From Prorocentrum cordatum (Eukaryota > Sar > Dinophyceae > Prorocentrales > Prorocentraceae), in the NCBI GenBank assembly GCA_963575745.1, contig CAUYUJ010015690.1, forward strand, positions 1 to 64,000: 64,000 nt of DNA. Reading direction: 5' to 3'. A program made the translations under genes and the position numbers. Shown here in pieces: positions 1 through 11,500 of this stretch. Below the pieces are notes generated by a model that was not told where the DNA came from, did not search any database, and saw nothing but the letters and a program-made list of their open reading frames with translations. Each line of letters begins with the position of its first letter. Position 1 is the first letter of the stretch.

Positions 1-58
1 CCTCCTCCTCCTCTTCCTCCTCCTCCTCCTCCTCCTCCTCCTCCTCCTCCTCCTCCTC
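1..58. repeat. CCT/CTC trinucleotide microsatellite
   Basis: Nearly pure CCT repeats continuing from outside the window. Open frames across it are low-complexity artefacts. Confidence 0.95.
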
Positions 59-225
59 GTGTCGCAGTCGGTCGTCCTGTGCGCTGGGGGGGGAGGTGGG
101 AATGGGAGGAATCGAGGAATCGGGTGGGGAACTGGCGCAGCGCGGTCGCTGCGGGTGCCGCAGCGCTGAGGTCGGCCAGTCAAAACGCCCGCCCTGCAGC
201 ACCTGCTTGGAGCGGCGCGCTGTAC

Positions 226-392
226 TGACTACCTACCAGACCACCCCAACCCAACCCGAAGACCCGAATTTCGGGTTTGGGGGGGTACGGGTTCCATATG
301 TGTTTTCTCGATGTTCCCCGACCCCCCCCAACTGGAAATGGAGGGCAAATCGAGACCTTCGGGTTGGGTTGGGGTGGTTTGGTGGGTGGTGA
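226..392 (+). mobile_element. Short TIR element, family A, copy 1
   Basis: A 167-bp element. The left end reads TGACTACCTACCAGACC and the right end, reverse-complemented, reads TCACCACCCACCAAACC; both continue into CCCCAACCCAACCCGAAG. An exact 5-bp direct repeat TGTAC flanks it at 221-225 and 393-397, as expected for a target-site duplication. There is no coding capacity, so it is non-autonomous. Other copies are at 38642-38812 and, reversed, at 57831-57989 inside the methyltransferase gene. Confidence 0.85.
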
Positions 393-845
393 TGTACGTA
401 GATAAGGGGAGGGGGGTGGGCGAAGGACTGGGGGCCCAGGCCCTCGTGGGGCACGAGTTGTCTGTGACGTCGACCCCCTGAGATCTCGACGCATTCCGCA
501 GGACGGGCTTGTCGTCCCGGGCCGTTTTTGTTGACGGCCCCGAGGCCCAGAAAGGCCCAGCAATTAGGGCCCCCAGGTGCAGCACATTACGAACAACCGT
601 CCGAGGTGATTTCTTCATGACTCGAGGGGGTCTGGGTTGGCATGGGCGCTGCCATTCAGAAAACCACCAACAGTGCAAAACACGTGAACACCCACAAGCT
701 CACCAAGAATGCAAAAGCACAGTTTCCCAAACCCACGAAGATACAAATGCCGCTTTTGGGCCGTGTCCGGCGGGAATCCTGGCGCTGGCCTTCAAGAGGC
801 CACAGAATCTGCTCCAGCACGCGTCCTAAAGAAGGGGGTCGACTA
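393..845. other. Intergenic stretch, nothing recognised
   Basis: Short open frames exist on both strands but show no motif, compositional signal or similarity to other parts of the window. Confidence 0.6.
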
Positions 846-1055
846 GTGGATGGGAGATAAGGGAGCAGGGAGGAGGGAAGGGAGGGGGGGAAATGATGAG
901 GGAGGTGGGAGGAGGGAGGAGGGAAGGCAGGAGGGAGGAGGGAGGAGCGAACTTGGTAAGCGAGGAGGGAGGAGGGAAGGCAGGAGGAGGGAGGAGGAAG
1001 GAGGAAGGAGGGAGGGAAGAGCTGGGGGAAGGGAGAGAAGGGAAGAGGGAGAAGG
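846..1055. repeat. GGGAGG purine-rich low-complexity tract
   Basis: Degenerate GGGAGGA/GGAGGGA repeats with almost no pyrimidine on the plus strand. Confidence 0.85.
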
Positions 1056-1189
1056 GAACTTGGCCGCCGCTTTCCGCCTCCACCTCGGCCGCGGACCTCA
1101 GGCTGCCGCCCCCCGCTTCTCCGTGTCCTCCGCCTCCCCTCCACCGCGTTCCGCCCTCCTCCGCACTTCGCAGCCCCACGCCACCTCCG

Positions 1190-1312
1190 CCCTCCTCCTC
1201 CTCCTCCTCCTCCTCCTCCTCCTCCGCCCTCCTCCTCCTCCTCCTCCGCTTCCTCCTCCTCCCCCTCCTCCTCCTCCTCCTCCTCCTCCTCCTCCTCCTC
1301 CTCCTCCCTCTG
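1190..1312. repeat. CTC trinucleotide microsatellite
   Basis: Long runs of CTC interrupted by CGC and TTC triplets. Confidence 0.95.
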
Positions 1313-1344
1313 ATTATTCCGTCGTTCTCTCCGCGCTGGCATCC

Positions 1345-1447
1345 GCTAGCAACTCCTCCTCCTCCTCCTCCTCCTTCTCCTCTTCCTCCTCTTCATCCTC
1401 CTCTTCAGCCTCCTACTCCTCCTCCTTCTCCTTCTCACCATCATCAG

Positions 1448-1517
<70 letters not shown>

Positions 1518-1570
1518 GTCATCGTCATCGTCATCGTCATCATCATCAGCATCATCAGCAGCAGCATCAG

Positions 1571-1602
<32 letters not shown>

Positions 1603-2035
1603 GCATCAGCATCAGCATCAGCATAATCATCATCAGCATCATCATCAGCATCGTCATCACCATAATCCTCATCATCCTCATCATCATCATCATTCTCATC
1701 AGCAGCATCATCATCAGCAGCATCATCATCAGCAGCAACATCGTCATCCTCAATTACCCTAACATCATCGGCAGCAGCATCAGCAACATCATCATCACCA
1801 GCATCATCATCATCAACAGCATCAGCATCAGCATCAGCATTAGCATCAGCATCACCGACACCATCACCAGCAGCATTATCCTCCTCCTCCTCATCCTCCT
1901 CATCATCATCAGCAGCATCATCATCATCAACGTCATCCTCGTCAGCATCATCCTCATAATCAACATCATCACCAGCATTATCATCATCAACATCGACATC
2001 ATCGTCATCATCACCATATTCCTCTTCCTTCTCCT
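1345..2035. repeat. Long interrupted TCA/TCC trinucleotide array
   Basis: About 0.7 kb of TCA repeats with regular CAG, TCC and TCG interruptions. It gives open frames of poly-His or poly-Ser on the plus strand and poly-Asp or Met-rich on the minus strand, none of which I consider genes. Confidence 0.95.
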
Positions 2036-2499
2036 CTTGCCTTCCTTCATTCCTTCCTTCATTCCAGTATTCATTCATTCCTTCCTTCCTTCATTCCTCT
2101 CTCATGAAGGGCCCTGCCTCACAGTACCTTCTGACCTGGCGAATGGCACGCTAATGACCGCCTGATGTGGCACGAACGATCTCTGCAATCGCGTCAACGC
2201 GAATTAAAACTATGAAGCGATCCATTCGAAGACAAGTAGTTGGCCATCTAGTGCGCCAGAAGTCATTAGCAGGACCTCAGTGGGTCAAGTTCATCAGTGG
2301 GCCATTCGCGGGGCAAAATTCAATAGTGCGCCATTAGAGGGGCCATTGGTGGGGCCACTGGTGGGCCATTAGCGGGGCATTAGCGGGCCATTAGAAACCA
2401 TCCGTGGCAAGATAAAAATAGCGGGGCATTCCATTAGCAGCTGTGAAGGAAAACCCTCCCTGACCTCTCCTTCCGTCCTTAGATTCGCCGACGCGGTCC
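2036..2499. repeat. Unassigned sequence with a short GGGCCATTAG minisatellite
   Basis: CTTCCTTCATTC repeats to about 2100. At 2265-2420 a degenerate unit of roughly 15 bp built on GGGCCATTAGCGGGGC recurs about eight times. No gene is recognised. Confidence 0.6.
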
Positions 2500-2655
2500 T
2501 CACTCCTCCTCCTCATCATCATCCTCGCCATTCTCCTCCTCATCCTCCTCCTCCTCGTCCTCCTCCTACTCCTCCTCCTCCTCCTCCAACTCCTCCTCCT
2601 CCTCCTCCTCCTCCTCCTCCTCCTCCTCCTCCTCCTCCTCCTCCTCTCCTCCTCT
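2500..2655. repeat. CTC trinucleotide microsatellite
   Basis: CTC repeat with a few CTA and CAA interruptions; the minus strand reads as poly-Arg or poly-Glu. Confidence 0.95.
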
Positions 2656-3198
2656 TCCTCCTTCCTCCCCTTCATGCTCATCACGTCTTCCCTCGCCTCC
2701 ACCTCCTCGTCCTCGTCCTCGTCCCCTCCCTCCCTGCCAACTTCTTCCCTCCAGTTTCCTCCTTCCTCCCCCCGCTCAAAGGCAAGAGGAAGGCCCATGG
2801 AGGTCCATCGCCGGGCCAGGCGCACTCTCCTGCGTGAGGGGACGGGACTGGGTACGGGGACACGCGGCCCCAAAAGAAACCCCATCCTCGGTCACGGGCA
2901 CGACGTCCGTGGGCGTCTGCAGGAAGGCCACCGCGGTGTCCTGCCGCTGTGCGGACGACGCTGACGATGGCGCAGACCTCCCAAACAACATCAGTCCGGG
3001 GCCCCAGAGTTCCCGACACCCTATTCATCGTCGGTGGCGCCATCAGCCGATACCGAGCCCTGGAGGCTGAAACCGAGGAACAGCGCTGCTCGATTCATAG
3101 AAACACGTCCTCGGCATTCTGGGCCTGGGGGGCGACGACGCTGACGATGCTGCCGACCTCTTCGCTGTGTGCGTGTGCGTGTGTGCGTGTGCTGTTTG
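2656..3198. other. Intergenic stretch, nothing recognised
   Basis: No domain, RNA gene or repeat relationship could be identified. GT-rich sequence occurs near 3165-3190, directly before the compound element. Confidence 0.5.
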
Positions 3199-5164
3199 TT
3201 CCCAACCATCCTGTGGTGTCGGTTCCTCTTTTGAAGAGACAGCGCCCCGCGTCCTCCCTCCCCCTCCTCCTCCTCCTCCTCCTCCTCCTCCTCCTCCTCC
3301 TCCTCGTTCTCCTCCTCCTTCTCCTCCTCCCCTCCCTCCTCTCACCCGTCATCATCACCATCATCGTCATCACCATCGCCGTCATCAGCACCATCGCCCC
3401 TCACACGTTTCGTGGCCCCATAGGGAGCTCCACCGAAAGCCCCAATGCTGCCAGCCGCATGCGTCCCGCACACCCAATTCGGCACACCCCTCACACGTTT
3501 CGTGGCCCCACAGGGTGCTCCACCGAAGGCCCCAATGCTGCCGTAGGGAGCTCCACCGAAGACCCCAGTGCCGCCGGCCGCATGCGTCCCGCACACCCAA
3601 TTCGGCACACCCCTCACACCTTTCGTGGCCCCATAGGGAGCTCCACTGAAAGCCCCAGTGCCGCGGGCCGCATGCGTCCCGCACACCCAATTCGGCACAC
3701 CCCTCACACGTTTCGTGGCCCCATTGGGACCTCTACCGAAAGCCCCAATGCTGCTGGCCGCATGCGTCCCGCACGCCCAATTTGGCACACCCCTCACGCG
3801 CTTCGTGGCCCCATTGGGAGCTCCACCGAAGGCCCCAGCGCTGCCATCCGCATGCGTCCCGCACGCCCAATTCGGCAGACCCCTCACACGCTTCGTGGCC
3901 CCATAGGGAGCTCCACCGAAGACCCCAGTGCCGCCGGCCGCATGCGTCCTGCATGCCCAATTCGGCACACCCCTCACACGTTTCGTGGCCCCATAGGGAG
4001 CTCCACCGAAGGCCCCAGTGCCACCGGCCGCATGCGTCCCGCACACCCAATTCGACACACCCCTCACACGTTTCGTGGCCCCATAGGGAGCTCCACCGAA
4101 GGCCGGAAACCCGCCGGCCGCATGCGTCCCGCACACCCAATTCGGCAGACCCCTCACACGTTTTGTGGCCCCATATACGGAACTCCACCGAAGGCCCCAG
4201 TGCCGCCGCCAGCATGCGTCCCGCACACCCAATTCGGCAGACCCCTCACACGCTTCGTGGCCCCATAGGGAGCTCCACCGAAGACCCCAGTGCCGCCGCC
4301 CGCATGCGTCCCGCACACCTAATTCGGCACACCCCTCACACGCTTCGTGGCCCCACAGGGAGCTCCACCGAAGACCCCAGTGCCGCCGGCCGCATGCGTC
4401 ATGCACACCTAATTCGGCCACCGAAGGCCCCAGTGCCGCCGGCCGCATGCGTCCCGCACGCCCAATTCGGCACACCCCTCACACGCTTCGTGGCCCCATA
4501 GGGAGCTGCACCGAAGGCGCCAGTGCCGCCGCCCGCATGCGTCCCGCATAACCAATTCGGCACACCCCTCACACGTTTCGTGGTCCCATAAGGAACTGCC
4601 GGTCCCGACAGCTTCCTCAGGGCCGAGTTCTTCGTCGTCGTCGTCGTCCGTCGTCGACGTCCGACGTGCGCGTAGCGCGGCGCCCGCAGCCTTGAACTTT
4701 GGAGTGCGCGGGCAAAGAGGACGGAAAAGAAGGGGAGGAAGCGGGCGCGATCCTCGCGTGGGACGGGCCGACATGGGCGTCGCGGCGGGCGGGCGCTGCC
4801 GTCGGGATTCCCAGGAAAACTCTTTGCGGAGGCTACGTTCAGTGTCACAAGTTCTCAGAGTCAGGCAGACCTAAGCCATTCACAGTCGTATGCATTTCCA
4901 TTAGGCGACTCCATGCTCGCAGTCATGCAAATCGAATCAATCGTACGCATAATCATTCAGAATCAGACTCACTCGCGCTTAGACTCGCCCGCGCTCAAGC
5001 TTTCATGCTCACCTATCGTTTTCGTTCGTGTTGTGTACCCTATCAAACAATTCGGCACACCCCTCATACGGTTCGTGACCCCATAGGGAGCGCCACCGAA
5101 GAATAGATTAACAATTGCGGTATTCACAACTGCGTATAGTTGGGTCCTTCGCCAGGCTAATTTG
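3199..5164 (+). mobile_element. Compound satellite element, copy 1
   Basis: Leader starting TTCCCAACCATCCTGTGG (3199), containing GTTGAAGAG-like sequence and CAGCGCCCCGCGT, then CTC and TCA microsatellite (3254-3400), then a 90-bp satellite array (3405-4590). About 450 bp of unrelated sequence follows (4591-5040), then a partial satellite unit (5048-5100) and a tail ending GTTGGGTCCTTCGCCAGGC (to 5164). The same leader, pyrimidine run, array and tail order occurs at 6742-8031 and 23701-25771. No transposase is encoded. That it is a mobile unit is inferred from conserved ends. Confidence 0.6.
3405..4590 (+). repeat. 90-bp satellite array, about 13 units
   Basis: Successive units contain CACACCCCTCACACG, TTTCGTGGCCCCATAGGGAG, CTCCACCGAAGGCCCCAGTG and CCGCATGCGTCC. 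The period is exactly 90 bp over most of the array (for example 3661 to 3841 spans two units). Because 90 is divisible by three, long frames stay open on both strands; I treat these as artefacts. Confidence 0.95.
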
Positions 5165-5280
5165 TTATTGGGGGGGGGCGCTTCGCTGCATTCTGGCCGC
5201 CAGGGGCTGCACGCTGCTGGGAGGACTGGCCAGTCCACGCCTCGGCGGCGCACGGAGGGCAGGGGGAGTGGAGAGGGTTT

Positions 5281-5298
5281 CTTTGAAGGGGCCCAGGG

Positions 5299-5337
<39 letters not shown>

Positions 5338-5342
5338 CACCC
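5281..5342 (+). repeat. Partial copy of AT-rich dispersed repeat with (CA)n(TA)n
   Basis: TTTGAAGGGGCCCAGGGACACACA matches in pieces the left end of the AT-rich family at 18706 and elsewhere, here running into CA and TA dinucleotide repeats. Confidence 0.5.
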
Positions 5343-5644
5343 TGCGACGTACCCAACCCATTTGCATCAAGTGGCCCGATGAATCGGCGAGTATCGTCGT
5401 GAAGAACGACAGTGCAAGCGCGATGTGTGTATGTGCGCGCTAGATGGGGTGCGCATATAATGCACGACCCAGATGGTAACGATCAGGTGGACGAGATTGT
5501 GAGGTCTACGCTCGAAGGACGGGGGTGAGGACGAGGGGCAGGGGAATCCACAGCAGCAGAGAGAAGGTTACAAGGGGAAGAGGACCACGACGAGAGAGGT
5601 GAGGCGAAAAAGAAGACCATGTTTTTTCCAGCAAGGCGCTGAAG
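5343..5644. other. Intergenic stretch, nothing recognised
   Basis: No gene, RNA or repeat family recognised. Confidence 0.5.
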
Positions 5645-6475
5645 CAGCCCCCCAGGGATGGCGAGGTCTAATCTGAATGACGTACCGCCACTGGGCTCCG
5701 CAGCAGGCATCGAAAGTGACCACAATTTCACAGATCGCACCCCCCCCAGGGATGGCGAGGGCTGAGGTCCCCAGCAGGCCTCGAAAGTGGCGACAATTTC
5801 ACAGATCGCAGCCACCCAGGGATGGCGAGGTCTAATCTGAATCCACCGTAAGACGTACCTCCGCTGGGCTCCGCAGCAGGCCTCGAAAGTGGCAACAGTT
5901 TCACAGATCGCACCCCCCCCCCAGGGATGGCGAGGGCTGAGGTCCCCAGCAGGCCTCGAAAGTGGCGACAGCTTCGCAGATCGCAGCCGCCCAGGGATGG
6001 CGAGGTCTCCCTCGTTGCTAGCCTCCCCAGCAGCCCTCGAAAGTGACGACAGTTTCACAGATCGCAGCCCCCCAGGAATGGCGAGCTCTAATCCTGATCT
6101 GCGGTGAGTACCCTCTCTGCTGGCCTCCCCAACAGCCCTCGAAAGTGGCAACAGTTTCGCAGATCGCAGCCCCCCAGGGATGGCGCGCTATTATTCTGAT
6201 CTGCGGCGAGTACCCTCTCTGCTGGCCCTCGAAAGTAGCAACCGTTTCGCAGATCGCAGCCCCCCAAGGATGGCGCGCTATTATTCTGGTCTGCGGTGAG
6301 TACCCTCTCTGCTGGCCTCCCCAGCAGCCCTCGAAAGTGGCAACAGTTTCGCAGATCGCAGCCCCCCAGGGATGGCGCGCTATTATTCTGGTCTGCGGTG
6401 AATGCCCTCTCTGCTGGCCCCCAGCAGCCCTCGAAAGCGGCAACAATTTCGCAGATCGCAGCGCCCCTGAGTCCG
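5645..6475 (+). repeat. Tandem repeat with GGGATGGCG core, nine units
   Basis: The core CCCCAGGGATGGCG recurs near 5655, 5749, 5820, 5919, 5996, 6074, 6178, 6268 and 6370. Between cores are TCGAAAGTGGC and TTTCRCAGATCGCAG blocks. Spacing varies from about 70 to 106 bp, so units differ by internal deletions. Confidence 0.9.
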
Positions 6476-6741
6476 CGGGGGGGAGGGAGGAGAGAGGAGG
6501 GGGGGCGGGAGCGGAAGGAGAAGCGCAAGCGTTGCTCTATTCAAAACGAGAACCCAACACGGGAGGAGGAGGGAGGAGGGGAGGAGGAGGACGAGGAGGA
6601 GAAGGAAGGAGACGCGACCCCACTGCTCTCCTAAAAACAATAACCCAACCGAGGAGGGTTGGGGAAAAACACAGATCCAAATATTATTCATGTGTTCCGT
6701 ATGCCCTGGATGCTCGCCATCACCATCCGCTTTCTCCACAG

Positions 6742-8031
6742 TTCCCAACCATCATGTGGTGGTGGGTCCTCGTTCTGGAGAGATCGTTCCCGCATCTCCT
6801 TCTCCTCCTCCTCCTCCTCCTCCCTCTACCTCCTTCCTCCTCCTCCTCCTCCTCCTCCTCCTTTTCCCGCGCCTCCCTCCTCCCACCCTTGCATATGCCT
6901 TACTTGGGCGCACACCCCACACGTTTCGTAGCCCCACAGGGAACACCACCGACGGCCCAAATGGCATGGTTCACATGCCGCACCCCTCCACTTTGGCACA
7001 CCCCTCACACGCTCCGTGGCCCCCTAGGAAGCTCCACCGAAGGCCCCAGTGGCATGGTTCGCATGCCGCCCCCCTCCTCTTTGAAACACCCCTCACGCGC
7101 TTCGTGGCCCATAGGGAGCTTCACCGACGGCCCCAATGGCATGGTTCGCATGCGTCGCCTCCACCCAGTGGAAAGTTTCGTGGCCTCAGCGGGAGCTCCA
7201 CCGAAGGCCCCAGAGGCGGTGTCCGAATGCGTTTCCCCTACCTTTAACAGCGCTTCGAGGCCCCATGGGGAGTTCCACCAGAGGCCTCCGCCCGCGTGCG
7301 CTTCCCTCACCCAGTACAGCGCTCCGTGGCCCCATAGGGACATCCACTGAAGGCTCCAGTGGCATGGTCCACATGCGTCCTCCCACCCAGTACATCGCTC
7401 CGTGGCCTCATAGGAACCCACCGAGTACATCGCTTCGTGGCCCATAGGGAGCCCCACAGAAGGCCCCAACAGCAGGGTCCACATGCCTCCCCCCCACCAA
7501 GTACAGCGTTTCGTGGCCCATGGGGAGGGAGCCACCCGAAGTGGCAGGGTCCAGTGGCAGGGTCCACATGCGTCTCCCCAATCGTGTGCAGGCCCCGTAA
7601 GGAGCTCCACCGAAGGCGCCAATGGCAGGGTCCAAAAGCGTCTACCCAACCCAATACAGCGCTTCGTGGCCCCATAGGGAGCCCCACTGAAGGCCCCAAT
7701 TGCACGGTCCACATGCGTCCTCCCACCCAATACATCGCTCCGTGGCCTCATAGGGAGCTCCACCGAAGGCCGGGTCGACATGCGTCTCCCCCACCCAGTA
7801 CTACGTTTCGTGGCCGCATAGGGATCTCCACCGAAGGCCCGAGTGGCAGGGTACACGTGCGTCTCCCCCTCCCAGCACAAAGTTTCGCGGCTCCATAGGG
7901 GGCTCCAGCACAAGCCCCAGTGGCCAGTTCGGCACACCGCTCACACGTTTCGTGACCCCATAGGGGGATCCACCGAACGGAGTACATACAGCGCGGTACT
8001 CACAACTGTAATGGTTGGGTCCTCCGCTAGG
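6742..8031 (+). mobile_element. Compound satellite element, copy 2
   Basis: Leader TTCCCAACCATCATGTGGTG (6742), CTC run (6795-6870), about twelve diverged 85-90-bp satellite units (6905-7985), then tail GCGGTACTCACAACTGTAA and GGTTGGGTCCTCCGCTAGG ending near 8031. Units here carry GGCATGGTTCGCATGC rather than the CCGCCGGCCGCATGCG type of copy 1, so copies have different unit variants. Confidence 0.6.
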
Positions 8032-8221
8032 AAAAATACCTCCTGATTCTTGGTCGTCAGGGTGCTTTCTTGGAAGCCCTCGGAGGGCCTCTCAAAAGCC
8101 CTTGAAGGTCTCTAAGAGGCAGCCTGCACTCCAAGCAGCCCTCCTCCTCCCCTCAGGGAAACTAGCAATGACACAAACTTCAAAAACCGAGGGTTCGCGA
8201 AGATTTGTCGGATCGCGTCAG

Positions 8222-8416
8222 TCGGGTCGGGCGAAAGGGGGGGATAGCAAAGGGGGAATCTGAGAATTAGCTCACGTAGCTGATTTTCCCGGCGCCTCCC
8301 GGCGCCGGGAGGCGGCTATGTATCGAGGAATGGGCCCCTCGGCGGGGCCGAAACCAGCTGCATGCAGCTGATTTCGTAACCCCCCCTTTCCCGACCCCCC
8401 CTTTCGCCCGGCCCGA
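8222..8416 (+). mobile_element. Short TIR element, family G, copy 1
   Basis: A 195-bp element whose ends read TCGGGTCGGGCGAAAGG and, reversed, TCGGGCCGGGCGAAAGG. Exact 5-bp repeats GTCAG lie at 8217-8221 and 8417-8421. It contains internal palindromes AGCTCACGTAGCT and CAGCTGCATGCAGCTG. A copy of identical length is at 38950-39144. Confidence 0.88.
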
Positions 8417-8421
8417 GTCAG

Positions 8422-8720
8422 GGGCTCATCCTCCGCCTCCTCCTCGTCGCTCCTCCTCGTCGCCCCCCCCCCCCGGCGCGCCGCCGAGGGCCCTGGGGCG
8501 AGGCCGCGGCCTCCGCCTCCGCCCCCGACCCAGAGCATCCTGCCCTCTCTCTGCGCCCTGACTCGCTTTCCACGTGCTCCTCCTCCTCCTTCTCCTCCTC
8601 CTCCTCCTCCTCCTCATCCTCCTCCTCTTAATCCTCCTCGCAAACTAGTTCTACACCAACGCCGATCTGCGCTAGGTGAATCATAGGCACAGGCTCCATG
8701 CACACAACCCCTTCCTTGCC
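8422..8720. repeat. GC-rich sequence ending in a CTC microsatellite
   Basis: CTC repeats at about 8575-8640 preceded by C/G-rich low-complexity sequence. No gene recognised. Confidence 0.6.
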
Positions 8721-8721
8721 A

Positions 8722-8772
8722 ACAAGACATATACACCGATCCTGGGCCCAAGATGGGCATGGCTGGGATCAG
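8722..8772. mobile_element. Diverged fragment of TIR family C
   Basis: CATATACACCGATCCTGGG followed by AAGATGGGCATGGCTGGGAT resembles the central part of family C (22100-22262 and 40522-40684). Confidence 0.4.
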
Positions 8773-9960
8773 GGTTGGTGCGTCACTTGCGTTTCCCCCC
8801 CACCCACCCCTATCCCATCCCACCATCAACCGAGCGCTTAAACGATTTATGATATACAAGTCTACGTGATAGCACATGTACATGTAAATGTAGAATCCCT
8901 CACCTTTGCCTCCAACAAGGAAGCCCTGCCTGTGTACACGGTGCCGGGGGGCCACGAAGTCTTACCTGCAAATCGGGACCTGATCTGTTGTCGGGGGATC
9001 ATCAAGCCTTGACCGTGATCGGGAGATCGGCGTTCTGGGAACCTTCCATGGGGAAGACAATTATTACAAAAAACATAAAATAGAAGGCCCGCGCGGACCT
9101 CCGCATCTTAATGTTTACGTCATTGTTTGCTCCCCAACTACAGCCAGCCAGTCGAGACCTGGCCTGTTGATGGGAGGTGGGGGGGGCATGGGGACCTTCC
9201 AATCCATTGGGGCCTTGCCCGTTGCCGGCGGGACGCTGGGCCATCTTGCTGTGAATCGGGCCCCTTTCCCGTTGGTGTCCTGTCGGGGGGGCGCTGGGAA
9301 CCGTGGCGTAAATCGGAGCCCGAATCGGAACATTAGCGTTACCAATCGATCGGAATAGGGAGGTGGAAACATGAAAAAGGAAGGCGTTGCAAGTAGATTG
9401 GGTATCCGCCCGCCCCCTGGGAGGACGGAAAAGGTCAAACCACTCGATCATTGAAATGGGAAGGCCAATAAAGTAGACTGACATCCGGGAATCCAAGAAC
9501 ACCTACTTTCAACAACCGAGTTGCAATCGAGCCGTAACCTGATACTGGGGGCCTTACCATCCGCCCTCCTGCCCAGACATGCGACGTCGTGGCTTGTTTA
9601 GTAACGCGGGCCTCCGTGCTCTCGACCACTTCCCGCGGACCCGATCTGCGTCCGTGCTGATAGTGTGTGACGGCCCCTGAGATAAGAACACAAACGACTC
9701 CTTGGGACCGACACCACGGCGCACAATCCCCAGACCCTCCTCGTGGGATGCGTGGGCCGAGCCCCTTGCTCGAAGCAGATCTGGGTGAACGTGGTGGCGC
9801 GGTGTACTCTCCGAATGATGTGCAGGGCTCTCTTGGCGGCCTGCTGCGCGGAGAGCGTCTAGTCCGACTCCACCTTTCTTGGGGACATCGTGGAGTCAAC
9901 AGTTTTGCAGAATGCTTTTTCTACTGCGCCCTCACCGACCCTCTCTGAGGACTTCGTCGA
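8773..9960. other. Intergenic stretch with diverged dispersed repeats
   Basis: Sequence near 9420-9500 (GGACGGAAAAGG, then GGAATCCAAGA) resembles 37370-37445, so it is probably repeat-derived. I recognise no gene on either strand. Confidence 0.4.
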
Positions 9961-10367
9961 GGATCCGCTGGAGGGAGGAGGTGATAAAAAAAAGGGGCTT
10001 GCGAGGTTCGAACGTGAACGGGCGTCGTCGAGATCTTGCGGGCGAAACCCAGAAGATGCAGGAATCGCTTCGGCCCCTCGCGGAGAGGGTAGGAGGTGGC
10101 TTTCAGACTAGGCGTCAACAGTCCCGACAGCAGCGTGGGCCGCGGCTGTTGGAGGGCGTCAGAGCGCTACTCAAGAAGGTCGACGAGTCGGGCAACCAAC
10201 CCACTAACGAGCAAGTCCGCGAGAAGCTGCAGCAACTGATGGGCCGACCTGTCAACGCCACTTCCACTACTTCGCCGACCCCCCCAGGTCCGACGGCGAA
10301 GCAGCAGCAGCAGCAGAAGGACATCAAGGTAGTCAAGAGCCAGTGGAGCGGTGACTGCCCGATCTGA
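9879..10367 (+). pseudogene. ORF1-like Gln-rich segment of the LINE
   Basis: The frame encodes a helix-prone stretch with RRQQSRQQRG and RALLKKVDESGNQPTNEQVR, then a poly-Gln run and a stop. Size and position fit a nucleic-acid-binding ORF1 region, but no domain is recognisable. The first part, before about residue 45, is probably not coding. Confidence 0.4.
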
Positions 10368-10473
10368 TCCGTGAAACGGCTGCGGGATTGCAACTGCGAG
10401 CGCCTTCCCCTCACCCCTTGCCAGAAAGAGAAGGAGTACGACGCGACGCGGCGGTGGCCGGAGTCCTTGGGAG

Positions 10474-11500
10474 GTGCCGGGCGCTCTGCCACCATTCTCA
10501 TCTTGCACGTGCAGCGCGTCTTGGAGGGCTCCGCCTTTGGTGGCGCGCTGGGCGGGCCCCCCTGCTGGCGCGCAGGATGACAAGCCCATCCAGAACGCGA
10601 CGTCTCTCGAGACCGTGCAGGTGCGTGTCACGGTGGCGCGGGATTTTGCTTCTGACGATCTCTTCGCGCGCGCTGCCCAGCGCCCAGTGGCTTTGGCGGC
10701 GCTCATTTTAAACGCGGACCTGCAGAAGCATGTTCTGAAGGTCAAACGCGCGCTCGACTACGAGCGTGAGCTGACTTGTTTGGCAAACAAGTCAGCTCAC
10801 GCTCGTAGCCCCCCCCTGGCTCTGTTCACGCAGTTCGTGCTCCCGCGCGGGGTGCTCTTCAACCTCCGGGGCTCCAAGCTAGTCCCGCGGCGGTTCAAGC
10901 AGCGAGAGGCTAAACCCGCCGAGGCCTACGTTGCCCGCGCGACGACGAGAGCCAACGCAATTGCTGGGCGCCTTTGTTATTGCCCATCTGAAGACGCTTC
11001 ACTGGGAGCTCCTCCGGACCAGGCCCTGGCCACCGACATCCCAGCCAAGTGGTGCGCTTTGAATGCGCCAGATTCTCGGGTCGGCCCCGAGGATCGAGGA
11101 GTGGGCCAAGCAGCGCGGCTTCACTAACATCAGCAAGGCGCGTCGTGCAGGACGTCATCGTCGGTTCTTCAGAGCTGACTTGGCGGCAATCCGTAGGGGC
11201 GCCGACAGGATCTACACTTTCGCCGGCGGCATCTCGGCGCCCTTGGCTCACAACAGTGCGGGCGACAAAAAGAAGGCCCCCACTTCTAAGCCTGCCTTTC
11301 CCCGGGGAGCCGCGCAGCCGCGCGCGGGCTCACCGCCCGCGCAACGCGCCGACGAGGGCACGGCGCCGACCCAACCCGCCACAACTGGAGAGGCGCCTGG
11401 TGGCAATCCTCGCGCACTGCCAGCGGAAAGCCGCCGGCTGGGATCGTCGGAAGGCGAGCCCCCCCAGCAGCGCGCCCGCCGCGCGGTGAAAGCCCCCTGA
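10474..11500 (+). pseudogene. Coding remnants upstream of the RT
   Basis: Two overlapping frames (10474-11127 and 11063-11500) together give a plausible protein, with LQKHVLKVKRALDYERELTC early and PRIEEWAKQRGFTNISKA later. A frame change near 11080 separates them. A perfect 51-bp palindrome interrupts the first at 10758-10808. No domain is recognised. Confidence 0.4.
10758..10808. repeat. Perfect 51-bp palindrome
   Basis: Two 25-bp arms, CTACGAGCGTGAGC... and its exact reverse complement, separated by a single G. All 25 pairs match. Confidence 0.98.

Noticed and set aside
1413-2078. Poly-Asp, poly-His and poly-Ser proteins over the TCA array
   Set aside because: Pure products of trinucleotide repeats; all phases and both strands are open.
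3342-4551. Long open frames on both strands across the 90-bp satellites (up to 439 residues; also 23265-25691)
   Set aside because: The unit length is divisible by three, so any frame without a stop in one unit stays open. Frames on both strands are equally open and show no domain.
3405-4590. CRISPR-like array
   Set aside because: 90-bp units abut directly with no unique spacers, in a eukaryotic context.
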